12,843 nucleotides of DNA, taken from the NCBI GenBank assembly GCA_050252075.1, contig JBFWLP010000094.1, positions 1 through 12,843 on the forward strand, given 5' to 3'. The notes under the pieces are model-generated. The model worked only from the letters and a program-made list of their open reading frames with translations. It made no database searches and had not been told where the DNA came from. The position numbers and the translations under genes are program-made. The DNA is from JAAYGT01 sp050252075 (lineage in GTDB: Bacteria > Pseudomonadota > Gammaproteobacteria > Burkholderiales > Burkholderiaceae_B). This document shows, one piece after another, positions 1-5,960 of the stretch (position 1 is its first letter; the number at the start of each line of letters is the position of its first letter).

Positions 1-16
1 ACGCCAAGGAGCAGCC

Positions 17-1135
17 ATGGAGAACAATCTATCGTTTCAACCCTGGGATAACCCCATGGGAACCGCCGGGTTCGAGTTTATTGAATACACCGCCCCTGAC
101 CCCATTGCCCTGGGCAAGGTCTTTGAGACCCTGGGTTTCAAGGCGATCGCCCGGCACCGGCACAAGAATGTGACTCTCTACAGGCAGGGAGGGATCAATT
201 TTCTGGTGAACGCGGAACCCGACTCGTTTGCGCAGCGCTTCGCCCGCCTGCACGGCCCGTCGATCTGCGCCATCGCCTTCCGGGTGAATGACGCCGCCCA
301 GGCTTATCGGCGCGCCCTGGAGCTGGGCGCCTGGGGATTCGACTCGCGCAGCGGCCCCATGGAGCTGAACATTCCGGCAATCAAAGGAATCGGCGACTCG
401 CTGATCTATCTGGTGGATCGCTGGCACGGCAAAGCCGGCCATGGCGGCATTGGCGACATCAGTATTTACGACGTTGATTTCGAGCCGATCGACGCGGCGA
501 CTGCCCAGACCGACGTTAATCACAAAGGCGCGGGCCTGACGCTTGTCGACCATCTTACCCACAACGTACACAAAGGGCGGATGGCCGAATGGGCCGAGTT
601 CTATGAGCGCCTGTTCAACTTCAAAGAAGTGCGCTACTTCGATATTGAAGGCAAGGTCACCGGGGTCAAGTCCAAAGCAATGACATCGCCGTGCGGGAAT
701 ATTCGCATCCCCATCAATGAAGAAGGCACGCAAGAGAAAGGACAAATACAAGAGTACCTGGATCTTTATCGTGGCGAAGGTATCCAGCACATTGCCCTGG
801 CAACCGACTCCATCCATGACACAGTGGAACAATTGAGGGCATCGGGCCTGCGGTTTCTGGATACTCCGGATACTTACTATGAGCTTCTGGAAACACGGTT
901 GCCCGGTCACGGCGAAGACACCGACCGCCTGAAGAAGAACCGTATTCTGCTGGACGGCGCTCCCGGTGGCGGCCTGTTGCTGCAAATATTTACCGAGAAC
1001 CAGATTGGCCCCATTTTCTTCGAGATAATTCAGCGAAAAGGCAACGAAGGGTTCGGCGAAGGCAACTTCAAAGCGCTGTTTGAATCGATAGAGCTGGATC
1101 AGATGCGGCGCGGCGTGCTAAAAAAGGTAGATTGA
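17..1135 (+). CDS. hppD: 4-hydroxyphenylpyruvate dioxygenase (HPPD)
   Basis: This cytosolic non-haem Fe(II) enzyme turns 4-hydroxyphenylpyruvate into homogentisate, the second step of tyrosine catabolism. The 372-residue product has the two vicinal-oxygen-chelate halves of the family: an N-terminal half (about 15-140) and a catalytic C-terminal half (about 172-335). The three metal ligands can be placed by family motif: His179 in VDHLTHNV, His258 in IQHIALAT and Glu327 in LLQIFTEN. The C-terminal GNFKALFESIE segment (about 349-359), which caps the active site, is intact. The ATG follows an AAGGAG at 6-11 with a short spacer, so the start is secure; any promoter lies left of the window. The next gene is on the same strand but behind a probable terminator. 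No homogentisate dioxygenase or other pathway gene is visible. Length is close to that of well-studied bacterial HPPDs (about 350-360). Confidence 0.96.
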   Translation: MENNLSFQPWDNPMGTAGFEFIEYTAPDPIALGKVFETLGFKAIARHRHKNVTLYRQGGINFLVNAEPDSFAQRFARLHGPSICAIAFRVNDAAQAYRRALELGAWGFDSRSGPMELNIPAIKGIGDSLIYLVDRWHGKAGHGGIGDISIYDVDFEPIDAATAQTDVNHKGAGLTLVDHLTHNVHKGRMAEWAEFYERLFNFKEVRYFDIEGKVTGVKSKAMTSPCGNIRIPINEEGTQEKGQIQEYLDLYRGEGIQHIALATDSIHDTVEQLRASGLRFLDTPDTYYELLETRLPGHGEDTDRLKKNRILLDGAPGGGLLLQIFTENQIGPIFFEIIQRKGNEGFGEGNFKALFESIELDQMRRGVLKKVD

Positions 1136-1159
1136 CCCAACCACGCCCGGTACTCCGCA

Positions 1160-1204
1160 GGGACGCGCATTGAAGCGTCCCGGAACCCCGGGTGTATTTT
1201 TTTT
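1160..1204 (+). terminator. Probable intrinsic terminator after hppD, with competing hairpins
   Basis: A perfect 7-bp stem (GGGACGC 1160-1166 with GCGTCCC 1175-1181) is followed by a second stem, CCCGG 1179-1183 with CCGGG 1188-1192, then TGTA and eight T residues (1197-1204). The second stem plus T8 has the form of a rho-independent terminator for hppD. The stems share bases 1179-1181 and cannot both form. A further CCCGG at 1206-1210 could instead pair with 1188-1192 and loop out the T tract. Stems are short but GC-rich. Confidence 0.55.
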
Positions 1205-1220
1205 GCCCGGCCGCACCGTT

Positions 1221-2180
1221 ATGTTTGCTTATCTTGTTACCCAGTTTAAACGCAGCACCCGTCTGTTCTGGTCGGTGGCTAAAGTTATGCTGCCCGTGAT
1301 GGTGCTGGTCGAACTGGCTCAGGCCGCAGGGCTGGTCGACTGGGTGGGACGCGCCATTGCCCCCGCCATGGGTTTGATGCACTTGCCGCCCGAGGCGGGT
1401 ATTGTGTGGGCCACCACGGTGCTGGTCGGTATCTTTGGCGGTATAGCCAGTCTGAGCGCCCTCGCCGGCACGTTCGATATGACTGCCGCACAACTCAGTG
1501 CCTTGGCCGCCATGATGCTTTTCGCACACGCCCTTCCGGTCGAGCAAGCCATTGTGCGACGCGCGGGCGCGAGCTTCTGGATGACCGGCGCGCTTCGTTT
1601 GGGGACGGCGATTCTTTACGGTGCAGGAGTGTCCTGGCTATGTGCCTCCTTCGATTTACTCAGTACACCGGTATCACTTGAATGGCTGAGAGGCTCAACG
1701 TTTACGCAGGAATCCTCAGGTATTACGGGATGGCTCATGGCAACAGGCGTGTCGCTGGGCATAACGTTCACAATCATCGTGGTACTGGTCATTATCCTTG
1801 ACGCACTTGATCGCCTGGGAATCACCCGACGCATCACCGCCGCACTGACCCCTGTGCTGCGTATTTCCGGGCTGAGCGCCGACGTCGCACCGGTAACCAC
1901 CGTGGGGGTGTTGCTGGGGTTGACGTACGGCGGAGCCTTGATCATCGAAGAGGCCGAAAAGAAAAACTTTCCAAAACGCACCCGCTTCCTGGCTCTGTCA
2001 TGGCTGTCGTTGTCGCACTCGCTGATCGAGGACACCCTGTTGCTGGTGGCACTCGGAGCGGATATATGGGTGGTGCTGGTGGGTCGGGTTGTCATTACCC
2101 TGATTATTGTTGCGGCGCTAGCCCGAATCACCAATCGTGGCAGCTGGGAACGAACTGCCGCAGAATCGCTCCCGGCGTAG
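1221..2180 (+). CDS. Nucleoside-recognition (Gate) domain inner-membrane protein
   Basis: The 319-residue polytopic protein resembles the Gate-domain family (SpmA/SpmB and YjiG/YjiH-like proteins), whose substrate is generally unknown; a transport or membrane-gating role is inferred from the family only. Hydrophobic segments lie near residues 20-38, 58-82, 92-105, 118-142, 172-193, 224-242, 258-278 and 283-301. The chain looks like two related halves: FAHALPVEQ (101-109) in the first corresponds to LSHSLIEDT (264-272) in the second, each with a His and a Glu about five residues apart. I chose the ATG at 1221 because the family-like start MFAYLVTQFKRS begins there; no clear Shine-Dalgarno precedes it. 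A TTG at 1170 opens the same frame 17 codons earlier behind a weak AGGGA, but it would translate through the terminator-like hairpins. The gene ends tail-to-tail with msrA. Confidence 0.8.
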   Translation: MFAYLVTQFKRSTRLFWSVAKVMLPVMVLVELAQAAGLVDWVGRAIAPAMGLMHLPPEAGIVWATTVLVGIFGGIASLSALAGTFDMTAAQLSALAAMMLFAHALPVEQAIVRRAGASFWMTGALRLGTAILYGAGVSWLCASFDLLSTPVSLEWLRGSTFTQESSGITGWLMATGVSLGITFTIIVVLVIILDALDRLGITRRITAALTPVLRISGLSADVAPVTTVGVLLGLTYGGALIIEEAEKKNFPKRTRFLALSWLSLSHSLIEDTLLLVALGADIWVVLVGRVVITLIIVAALARITNRGSWERTAAESLPA

Positions 2181-2216
2181 CCCAACGCCGGGAACCTGCC
2201 TGGCCGCCTAGGCCAG
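2171..2216. other. Stem-loops between convergent genes
   Basis: Two perfect stems sit in the tail-to-tail junction: CCCGGCG (2171-2177) with CGCCGGG (2186-2192), whose loop contains the TAG stop of the Gate-domain gene, and CTGGCC (2200-2205) with GGCCAG (2211-2216), which reaches into the last codons of msrA. Neither is followed by a T tract on either strand, so they may protect 3' ends or act as weak bidirectional terminators rather than strong intrinsic ones. Confidence 0.35.
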
Positions 2217-2732
2217 CAGTTGCGCGTACTTTTTGCGGAACTTGGTTACTTTCGGGGAAATGACCAGGCTGCAATAGGCTTTGTCGGGGTTTCGGGCAAA
2301 GTAGTTGCTATGGTAGTCCTCGGCAGGCCAGAAGGGTTGCGCATCATAGACTTTGGTGACAATCGGCTGATCGAACTGCGGCTGCATCGCCTTGATCACG
2401 GCAAGGGCAACGGCACGCTGATCATCAGACTGCGCAAAAATGGCCGAGGCGTATTGCGGCCCAACGTCTTCCCCCTGGCGGTTCAGTGAACAAGGGTCAT
2501 GGGTGTGAAAGAAAACTTCCAGCACCGTTTCGTAGGAAATGACAGCGGGATCGAACTCAACCCGGACCACCTCGATGTGTCCCGTGGACTGGGTGCACAC
2601 CTGTTCATAGCTGGGGTTTTGAACATGCCCGCCGCAGTATCCCGACCGCACGCTGGTAACGCCGCGCAAGGCACTGAACACGGACTCCGTGCACCAAAAA
2701 CAACCACCGCCCAAAACGGCTACTTCCACCAT
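2208..2732 (-). CDS. msrA: Peptide-methionine (S)-S-oxide reductase MsrA
   Basis: MsrA reduces the S-epimer of methionine sulfoxide in free or protein-bound methionine, repairing oxidative damage with electrons usually from thioredoxin. The 174-residue product carries the catalytic signature GGCFWCTE with the nucleophilic Cys11, the conserved block HDPxxLNRQGxDVGPQYAS (79-96), the AEDYHSNY segment (137-144) and a C-terminal Cys154 suited to be the resolving cysteine. The position before SLNRQG is Cys81, where many relatives have Thr, and Cys14, Cys33 and Cys46 add to an unusually cysteine-rich chain. There is no signal peptide, so it acts in the cytosol. The ATG is preceded by AAGGAAG at a good spacing. 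It begins 21 bp after the stop of the cytochrome c gene on the same strand, which suggests one transcript. No MsrB domain is fused. Confidence 0.95.
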   Translation of the reverse strand: MVEVAVLGGGCFWCTESVFSALRGVTSVRSGYCGGHVQNPSYEQVCTQSTGHIEVVRVEFDPAVISYETVLEVFFHTHDPCSLNRQGEDVGPQYASAIFAQSDDQRAVALAVIKAMQPQFDQPIVTKVYDAQPFWPAEDYHSNYFARNPDKAYCSLVISPKVTKFRKKYAQLLA

Positions 2733-2753
2733 AGCGACTTCCTTTTAAAAATA

Positions 2754-3095
2754 TCAGGGTTTTTCTGTTGACGAGAGCGAGAGTATCCACTGCGCCAGTG
2801 CGGCAGCCTGGGCCTCATTCACGTGTGGCTGCGCCGGCATCGGGATGGCCCCCCACTGACCACGGCCACCACGCTGAATAACCCCGGCAAGATACTGCGC
2901 CGCACCCGGCTGTCCGGCGAAACGTTCAGCAATCGCGGCAAAAGGCGGGCCGACCCGCCGGCTTTCCACCTGATGACAGGCAAGGCATTTACTGTCGCGT
3001 GCGAGATTCTCGCCCGTGGATGTGGCTGCCGTCGCCTGAGTCAGGTGCAAACCAAGCATAAAACCCGCCCAAAGCGGCACTATCCTAAAATACAT
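2754..3095 (-). CDS. Secreted class I cytochrome c (c551/c552-like)
   Basis: The 113-residue precursor begins MYFRIVPLWAGFMLGLHLTQATA, a signal peptide with cleavage likely after about residue 23-24, and gives a mature periplasmic protein of about 90 residues. The haem-binding site is CLACH (Cys37, Cys40, His41), and the distal ligand is probably Met86 in GAIPMPAQ, the usual spacing for a small c551-type electron carrier. The C-terminal helix LAQWILSL is also typical. The open frame extends to 3185, but only the ATG at 3095 puts a signal peptide at the N-terminus, and an AGGTG lies upstream of it. The gene is divergent from lgt (95 bp between starts) and is followed by msrA, so the pair may be a small redox operon. 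Its redox partners are not shown here. Confidence 0.88.
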   Translation of the reverse strand: MYFRIVPLWAGFMLGLHLTQATAATSTGENLARDSKCLACHQVESRRVGPPFAAIAERFAGQPGAAQYLAGVIQRGGRGQWGAIPMPAQPHVNEAQAAALAQWILSLSSTEKP

Positions 3096-3190
3096 AGTTA
3101 CTCGACACCTGCAGAATATGAAAACCCGCCTCGGCAATAGCCTGGCTTTTTTGTATTTTATCCCCACCGGCACCCAACCTTTCATCCACT
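3096..3190. promoter_or_regulatory. Divergent intergenic region, cytochrome c / lgt
   Basis: This 95-bp stretch separates two start codons pointing away from each other, so both promoters should lie here or just inside the flanking genes. A T-rich block around 3147-3160 is the most AT-rich part, but I could not identify a confident -35/-10 pair on either strand. lgt lacks a clear Shine-Dalgarno in front of its ATG. Confidence 0.4.
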
Positions 3191-3988
3191 ATGCTCACCT
3201 ATCCTCAATTCGACCCCGTCGCACTGCAGCTCGGCCCTCTGGCAATACACTGGTACGGGCTTATGTACCTGATAGGGTTCGCACTGGTCTGGCTGTTCGG
3301 ACGGCTGCGGATAAAACGTGGCCACACCGATCTGACCATGCGTGATCTGGAAGATATTATTTTTTACAGCGTTATCGGTGTCGTGCTGGGTGGCCGCCTG
3401 GGTTACGCCATTTTCTATCAACCCGAAGCCTTCGCACACAACCCCTTGCGCATTTTTTACCTGTGGGAGGGGGGGATGTCGTTTCACGGGGGCCTGCTGG
3501 GTGTGCTGGTCGTTCTGCTGCTGATTGCCCGAAAGAAAAAGAAACCATTCCTTGAAATAACCGACTTCATTGCCCCGCTGGTTCCTCTGGGCCTGGCCGC
3601 CGGTCGGCTGGGCAATTTTATCAATGGAGAACTGTGGGGCCGACCCACGAACACCTCGTGGGGAATGGTTTTTCCGCAATCCGGCGACCTTCTGCCCCGA
3701 CATCCGTCACAGCTCTATGAAATGGCGCTGGAAGGCGTGGTGCTGTTTCTGATTCTGTGGGTGCTCGCGCGCAAACCGCGCCCGATCGGGCAATTGAGCG
3801 CATTCTTTCTGACCGGTTACGGCGTGTTCCGGTTCTTGGTGGAATACACCCGCGAGCCCGACGCCTTTTTAGGGCTGTTTGCCGCGGGGTTGAGCATGGG
3901 CCAGTTGCTGACCTTGCCCATGATATTGGCGGGTATGCTTATTTACGCGGCGAGCGTAAAAAAACCGACCCCGACACAGAAACCGTAA
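3191..3988 (+). CDS. lgt: Phosphatidylglycerol--prolipoprotein diacylglyceryl transferase
   Basis: Lgt is the inner-membrane enzyme that moves diacylglycerol from phosphatidylglycerol to the lipobox cysteine of prolipoproteins, the first step of lipoprotein maturation. The 265-residue protein shows the family landmarks in order: HWYGLMYL (20-27), the MSFHGGLLG loop (96-104) containing the essential His-Gly-Gly, the signature AGRLGNFINGELWGRPT (137-153) with the invariant Arg139 and Asn142, HPSQLYE (171-177), and the C-terminal GVFRFLVEYTREPD (211-224). About seven membrane segments are predicted by eye. The start MLTYPQFDPVA matches the usual betaproteobacterial N-terminus, although the upstream Shine-Dalgarno is poor. 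The last 50 bp, coding for the basic tail after the final membrane segment, overlap the 3' end of the convergent SIMPL gene. Confidence 0.96.
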   Translation: MLTYPQFDPVALQLGPLAIHWYGLMYLIGFALVWLFGRLRIKRGHTDLTMRDLEDIIFYSVIGVVLGGRLGYAIFYQPEAFAHNPLRIFYLWEGGMSFHGGLLGVLVVLLLIARKKKKPFLEITDFIAPLVPLGLAAGRLGNFINGELWGRPTNTSWGMVFPQSGDLLPRHPSQLYEMALEGVVLFLILWVLARKPRPIGQLSAFFLTGYGVFRFLVEYTREPDAFLGLFAAGLSMGQLLTLPMILAGMLIYAASVKKPTPTQKP

Positions 3989-4685
3989 CCTGCTCGGTGC
4001 CCGCCTCGATGGGTACCGGTGCCGACTTGTCGGCGGCCATTGACATCATGCGCGGCGCACTCTCGAACCGCGCCCCGCTGCCACCCACGGAAACCTCGCG
4101 GATGTCATAGGCCTCGAAACCGAACGACCGGGCGACGGCCAGTGCGCGCTGCGAGAAGGCATCGGCAGCCTGCTCAAGCAACTGCGCCTCGTGTTTTGCG
4201 CGTTCTTTGTCTGACAAATAAAAACTCAGCCCCGAAACGGGCATGCGATCAGACAACGCGCCGGCCAACCCCGACGCCACCGAAAAATCGGTTGACTCGA
4301 TCACGATCTCGGCCCGCCCCCGCCAGTTGGAAATACGCCCTTGCTGATCGTTCATGGGCCAGACGCGATACACGCCGCTGCGGGCAGTGACGCGTGCCTC
4401 TGACTTGGCTTGCGCGAGTGTCTCGTTGACTACCGAATTCAGGCGCTGGCTGACATCGGTTTGGGTTTTACCCGCCACTTCAGTGGCCAGCACAATACGA
4501 ACGGTATCCTGCGGAACCTCGATCGACGCCTGGGCCTGTAATTTGGCCTGCGGCGCCTTGGACCACTGCCCTTGACGTTCGCTCGACGGCTGGGGCTGAG
4601 CATAAGAAACCGGCGCAAAGACCGCGGCCGACAATGCAAGCGCCAAACCTGATGCTGTCAAGGACACTATGGAACGCAATTTCAT
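3939..4685 (-). CDS. Secreted SIMPL (DUF541) domain protein
   Basis: The 248-residue product has a classical signal peptide: basic MKLR start, hydrophobic stretch 6-24 and a likely cut after SYA (residue 29). The mature part from about 50 to 245 fits the SIMPL/DUF541 family, periplasmic or outer-membrane-facing proteins in which BP26-like members form rings and E. coli YggE is linked to oxidative-stress defence. Visible family features are the alternating hydrophobic strands near 52-71, the GVYRVWP segment (104-110), the SDxMPVSGLSFYLSD region (144-158) and the closing strand EQVTVSVSGSVFLR. The molecular function is unknown, so no gene name is given. It starts 45 bp after the terminator that follows the 6S gene, leaving very little room for its own promoter. 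The gene ends inside lgt on the opposite strand. Confidence 0.83.
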   Translation of the reverse strand: MKLRSIVSLTASGLALALSAAVFAPVSYAQPQPSSERQGQWSKAPQAKLQAQASIEVPQDTVRIVLATEVAGKTQTDVSQRLNSVVNETLAQAKSEARVTARSGVYRVWPMNDQQGRISNWRGRAEIVIESTDFSVASGLAGALSDRMPVSGLSFYLSDKERAKHEAQLLEQAADAFSQRALAVARSFGFEAYDIREVSVGGSGARFESAPRMMSMAADKSAPVPIEAGTEQVTVSVSGSVFLRSPRK

Positions 4686-4728
4686 GGAAACCCCCGGTAT
4701 GGAAAGAAGATGTGTTGCGCGCTGAACG

Positions 4729-4752
4729 AAAAAGGGCTCACAAGAGCCCTTT
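4729..4752 (-). terminator. Intrinsic terminator downstream of the 6S RNA gene
   Basis: On the minus strand a perfect 9-bp stem (AAAGGGCTC with GAGCCCTTT, plus-strand arms 4731-4739 and 4744-4752) closes a four-base TTGT loop and runs into five T residues. This is a good rho-independent terminator for transcripts arriving from zapA or the 6S gene. On the plus strand the stem also ends in TTT but is not followed by a longer T tract. Confidence 0.8.
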
Positions 4753-4764
4753 GTATCGCATCAA

Positions 4765-4950
4765 TAAATGCCCCGCCTGTGCCGTCTAGGCCGGCATCCC
4801 GGAACCTGGGTTCAAGGGTGGTCGTCTTCAGGCAAGTTTCGGGTTCACCACCGGGGTGGCAATCACTCCTGCTTGCCAATCTGACAACCTGAATGCCGTA
4901 AGCATTGGTTCAAGAAATGTATGGCCAAGTCACGAACACGGCAGGGACTA
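4765..4950 (-). ncRNA. ssrS: 6S RNA (regulator of sigma-70 RNA polymerase)
   Basis: 6S RNA folds into a long rod with a central bubble that mimics open promoter DNA and holds the housekeeping RNA polymerase. It lies directly downstream of zapA on the same strand, the conserved proteobacterial arrangement. By eye the minus strand matches the 3' half of E. coli 6S: GGTGGTGAACCCG, then GACGACCACCCTTGAACC (plus 4809-4826), aligning with GGUUGGUGAGC and GACGACACAUUCACCUUGAACC. GAACC-CA-GGTTC can form the small hairpin seen in the 3' strand. Long-range pairing closes the rod: CGGCATT (about 4888-4894) with GATGCCG, CTTGGCC with GGCCTAG, and TGCCGT with ACGGCA, giving about 186 nt, near the usual 180-190. 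The terminator lies 12 nt beyond. The core is well supported; both ends are uncertain by about 20-30 nt. Confidence 0.75.
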
Positions 4951-5007
4951 ACCGCTACAGCCTGCGCAAACCAACAGCGCGCAAGACCGGAAATTTGAAA
5001 TCAATGA

Positions 5008-5034
5008 ATAAAAACGAACCGGGCTAATTCCCGG
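5008..5034 (-). terminator. Intrinsic terminator overlapping the zapA stop codon
   Basis: On the minus strand CCGGG, the loop AATTAG and CCCGG (plus-strand arms 5019-5023 and 5030-5034) are followed by TTCG and then TTTTTATT. The loop contains the TAG stop codon of zapA. The stem is only 5 bp and the T tract starts four bases after it, so partial termination is more likely than complete. If it works, the 6S gene needs its own promoter in 4951-5007. Confidence 0.5.
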
Positions 5035-5338
5035 CAGTACCAGCAGGCCCGATAGTGTCATCGATCAAGCTGTGCATGGCATCAATTTTACGCTTTAGAT
5101 CGCCAAGTGCAAGTTCACCCAACGGTCCGTCGGGTGCGCGCATGGCCAGCAGCTCTCCGGCGACCTGGATAGCCACCATGACGGCAATACGCTCGTTACC
5201 CACCACTTTGCCGGCGCTTTTTATGCCGCGCATACGCTCGTCGACCAGCGCAATGGCCTCGGTGAGCGCTGCTTTCTCGGATGGCTGGCAGGCCAGAGAA
5301 TAGTCGCGCCCGAGAATCGATACATCAACGCGTTCCAT
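5024..5338 (-). CDS. zapA: Cell division protein ZapA
   Basis: ZapA binds FtsZ and bundles protofilaments, stabilising the cytokinetic ring. The 104-residue product has the family layout: an N-terminal FtsZ-binding domain, VDVSILGRDYSLACQPSEKAAL (4-25), then helices including AIALVDERMRGIK (28-40) and ERIAVMVAIQVAGELL (49-64), and a C-terminal helix LGDLKRKIDAMHSLIDDTI (78-96) that would form the dimer coiled coil. Length is typical (about 100-110). It starts two bases after the stop of the upstream coiled-coil gene, with an AAGGG overlapping that gene's last codons, so the two are translationally coupled or nearly so. A terminator-like hairpin covers its stop codon, and the 6S RNA gene follows on the same strand. 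Confidence 0.93.
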   Translation of the reverse strand: MERVDVSILGRDYSLACQPSEKAALTEAIALVDERMRGIKSAGKVVGNERIAVMVAIQVAGELLAMRAPDGPLGELALGDLKRKIDAMHSLIDDTIGPAGTAGN

Positions 5339-5340
5339 AA

Positions 5341-5742
5341 TTACCCTTGTGCTCCCGGCAACCGCACCAGAATGCTGTCGATGCGGGATCTTGCCTGCTC
5401 GGCGGCAAACCGCAGACGCGACGACTGGCTTTGCTCGGACTCAAGCAACTGGCGCAACGACTGGTTCTCCGCCTGTACTTGCGACAGTTGCTGGCGCAGC
5501 GCCTGGGCGTCGCGCTGCGCTTCTTGCTGAACCGCCAGGACACGTTCGTCGGCGGAATCGGCTTTCACTTTCAGGTCGGTATTGCTTGCCTGACTGTCGG
5601 CCAATTGCTGGCGCAACGCATTGCGTTCGGCCTCAAGCGCCTGAACACGCTGCGAGAAGGCAGCATGAGCCTCGCGGCTTTGCCGCGCCACTTGTGCCAA
5701 TTGCCCGATACGGGTGGCAAGGGAGTCGAGATCTTCCAACAT
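5341..5742 (-). CDS. Coiled-coil protein of the ZapB-like (TIGR02449-type) kind upstream of zapA
   Basis: The 133-residue product is almost entirely alpha-helical coiled coil, rich in Gln, Glu, Arg, Ala and Leu in heptad spacing from about residue 4 to 122, with no membrane segment or signal peptide. Small coiled-coil proteins of the TIGR02449 type are commonly encoded next to zapA in beta- and gammaproteobacteria and are thought to act with ZapA at the division ring, by analogy with ZapB. That role is inferred here from position and composition. The product is about twice the length I would expect for that family (about 65-80 residues) because the coil continues as QAENQSLRQLLESEQSQ (91-107). 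The start at 5742 has no strong Shine-Dalgarno; the stop lies two bases before zapA. Confidence 0.72.
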   Translation of the reverse strand: MLEDLDSLATRIGQLAQVARQSREAHAAFSQRVQALEAERNALRQQLADSQASNTDLKVKADSADERVLAVQQEAQRDAQALRQQLSQVQAENQSLRQLLESEQSQSSRLRFAAEQARSRIDSILVRLPGAQG

Positions 5743-5888
5743 GGGCGTTATCGTAAACCATCCTGACGGACTGCGGGAGCTTCGAGAAAAAATTTTACTC
5801 TAACCTTTCATCGCTCTTTCCTTTTCCTTTCAATTTTCTTTCACAACAGTGATGGCAACGCAAAAAAACGCCGGATTTCTGTAACAAA

Positions 5889-5939
5889 CCTGAAAATCAG
5901 GGGAAAACCCTGAATCACAAAAGCCGCAACAGGGTTTTC
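5889..5939 (+). repeat. Interleaved inverted repeats in the tctB leader
   Basis: Four arms in 51 bp can pair in competing ways. CCTGA 5889-5893 pairs with TCAGG 5897-5901. TCAGGG 5897-5902 pairs with CCCTGA 5908-5913. GAAAACCCTG 5903-5912 pairs perfectly over 10 bp with CAGGGTTTTC 5930-5939 across a 17-base loop. All pairings are exact. They could be an operator or a leader RNA switch; the sequence does not decide. Confidence 0.5.
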
Positions 5940-5960
5940 AGCGGGCGATGTGTCCATTAC

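Noticed and set aside
29..985. Long open frame on the minus strand, antisense to hppD
   Set aside because: It mirrors a certain gene with all HPPD metal ligands, and the antisense protein resembles no family and has no ribosome-binding site.
1170..1220. Upstream TTG start for the Gate-domain protein
   Set aside because: It would add 17 residues coded by terminator-like hairpins and the T8 tract; the family-like N-terminus begins at the ATG at 1221. It is not fully excluded because an AGGGA lies before it.
3096..3185. Longer start for the cytochrome c gene
   Set aside because: It would put 30 basic residues in front of a good signal peptide; the ATG at 3095 gives a normal secreted precursor.
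4795..4995. 6S RNA on the plus strand (TACAGCCTGCG motif near 4956-4966)
   Set aside because: 6S is quasi-symmetric, so a short chance match occurs on the other strand. The longer match GACGACCACCCTTGAACC, the orientation of zapA and the terminator all favour the minus strand.
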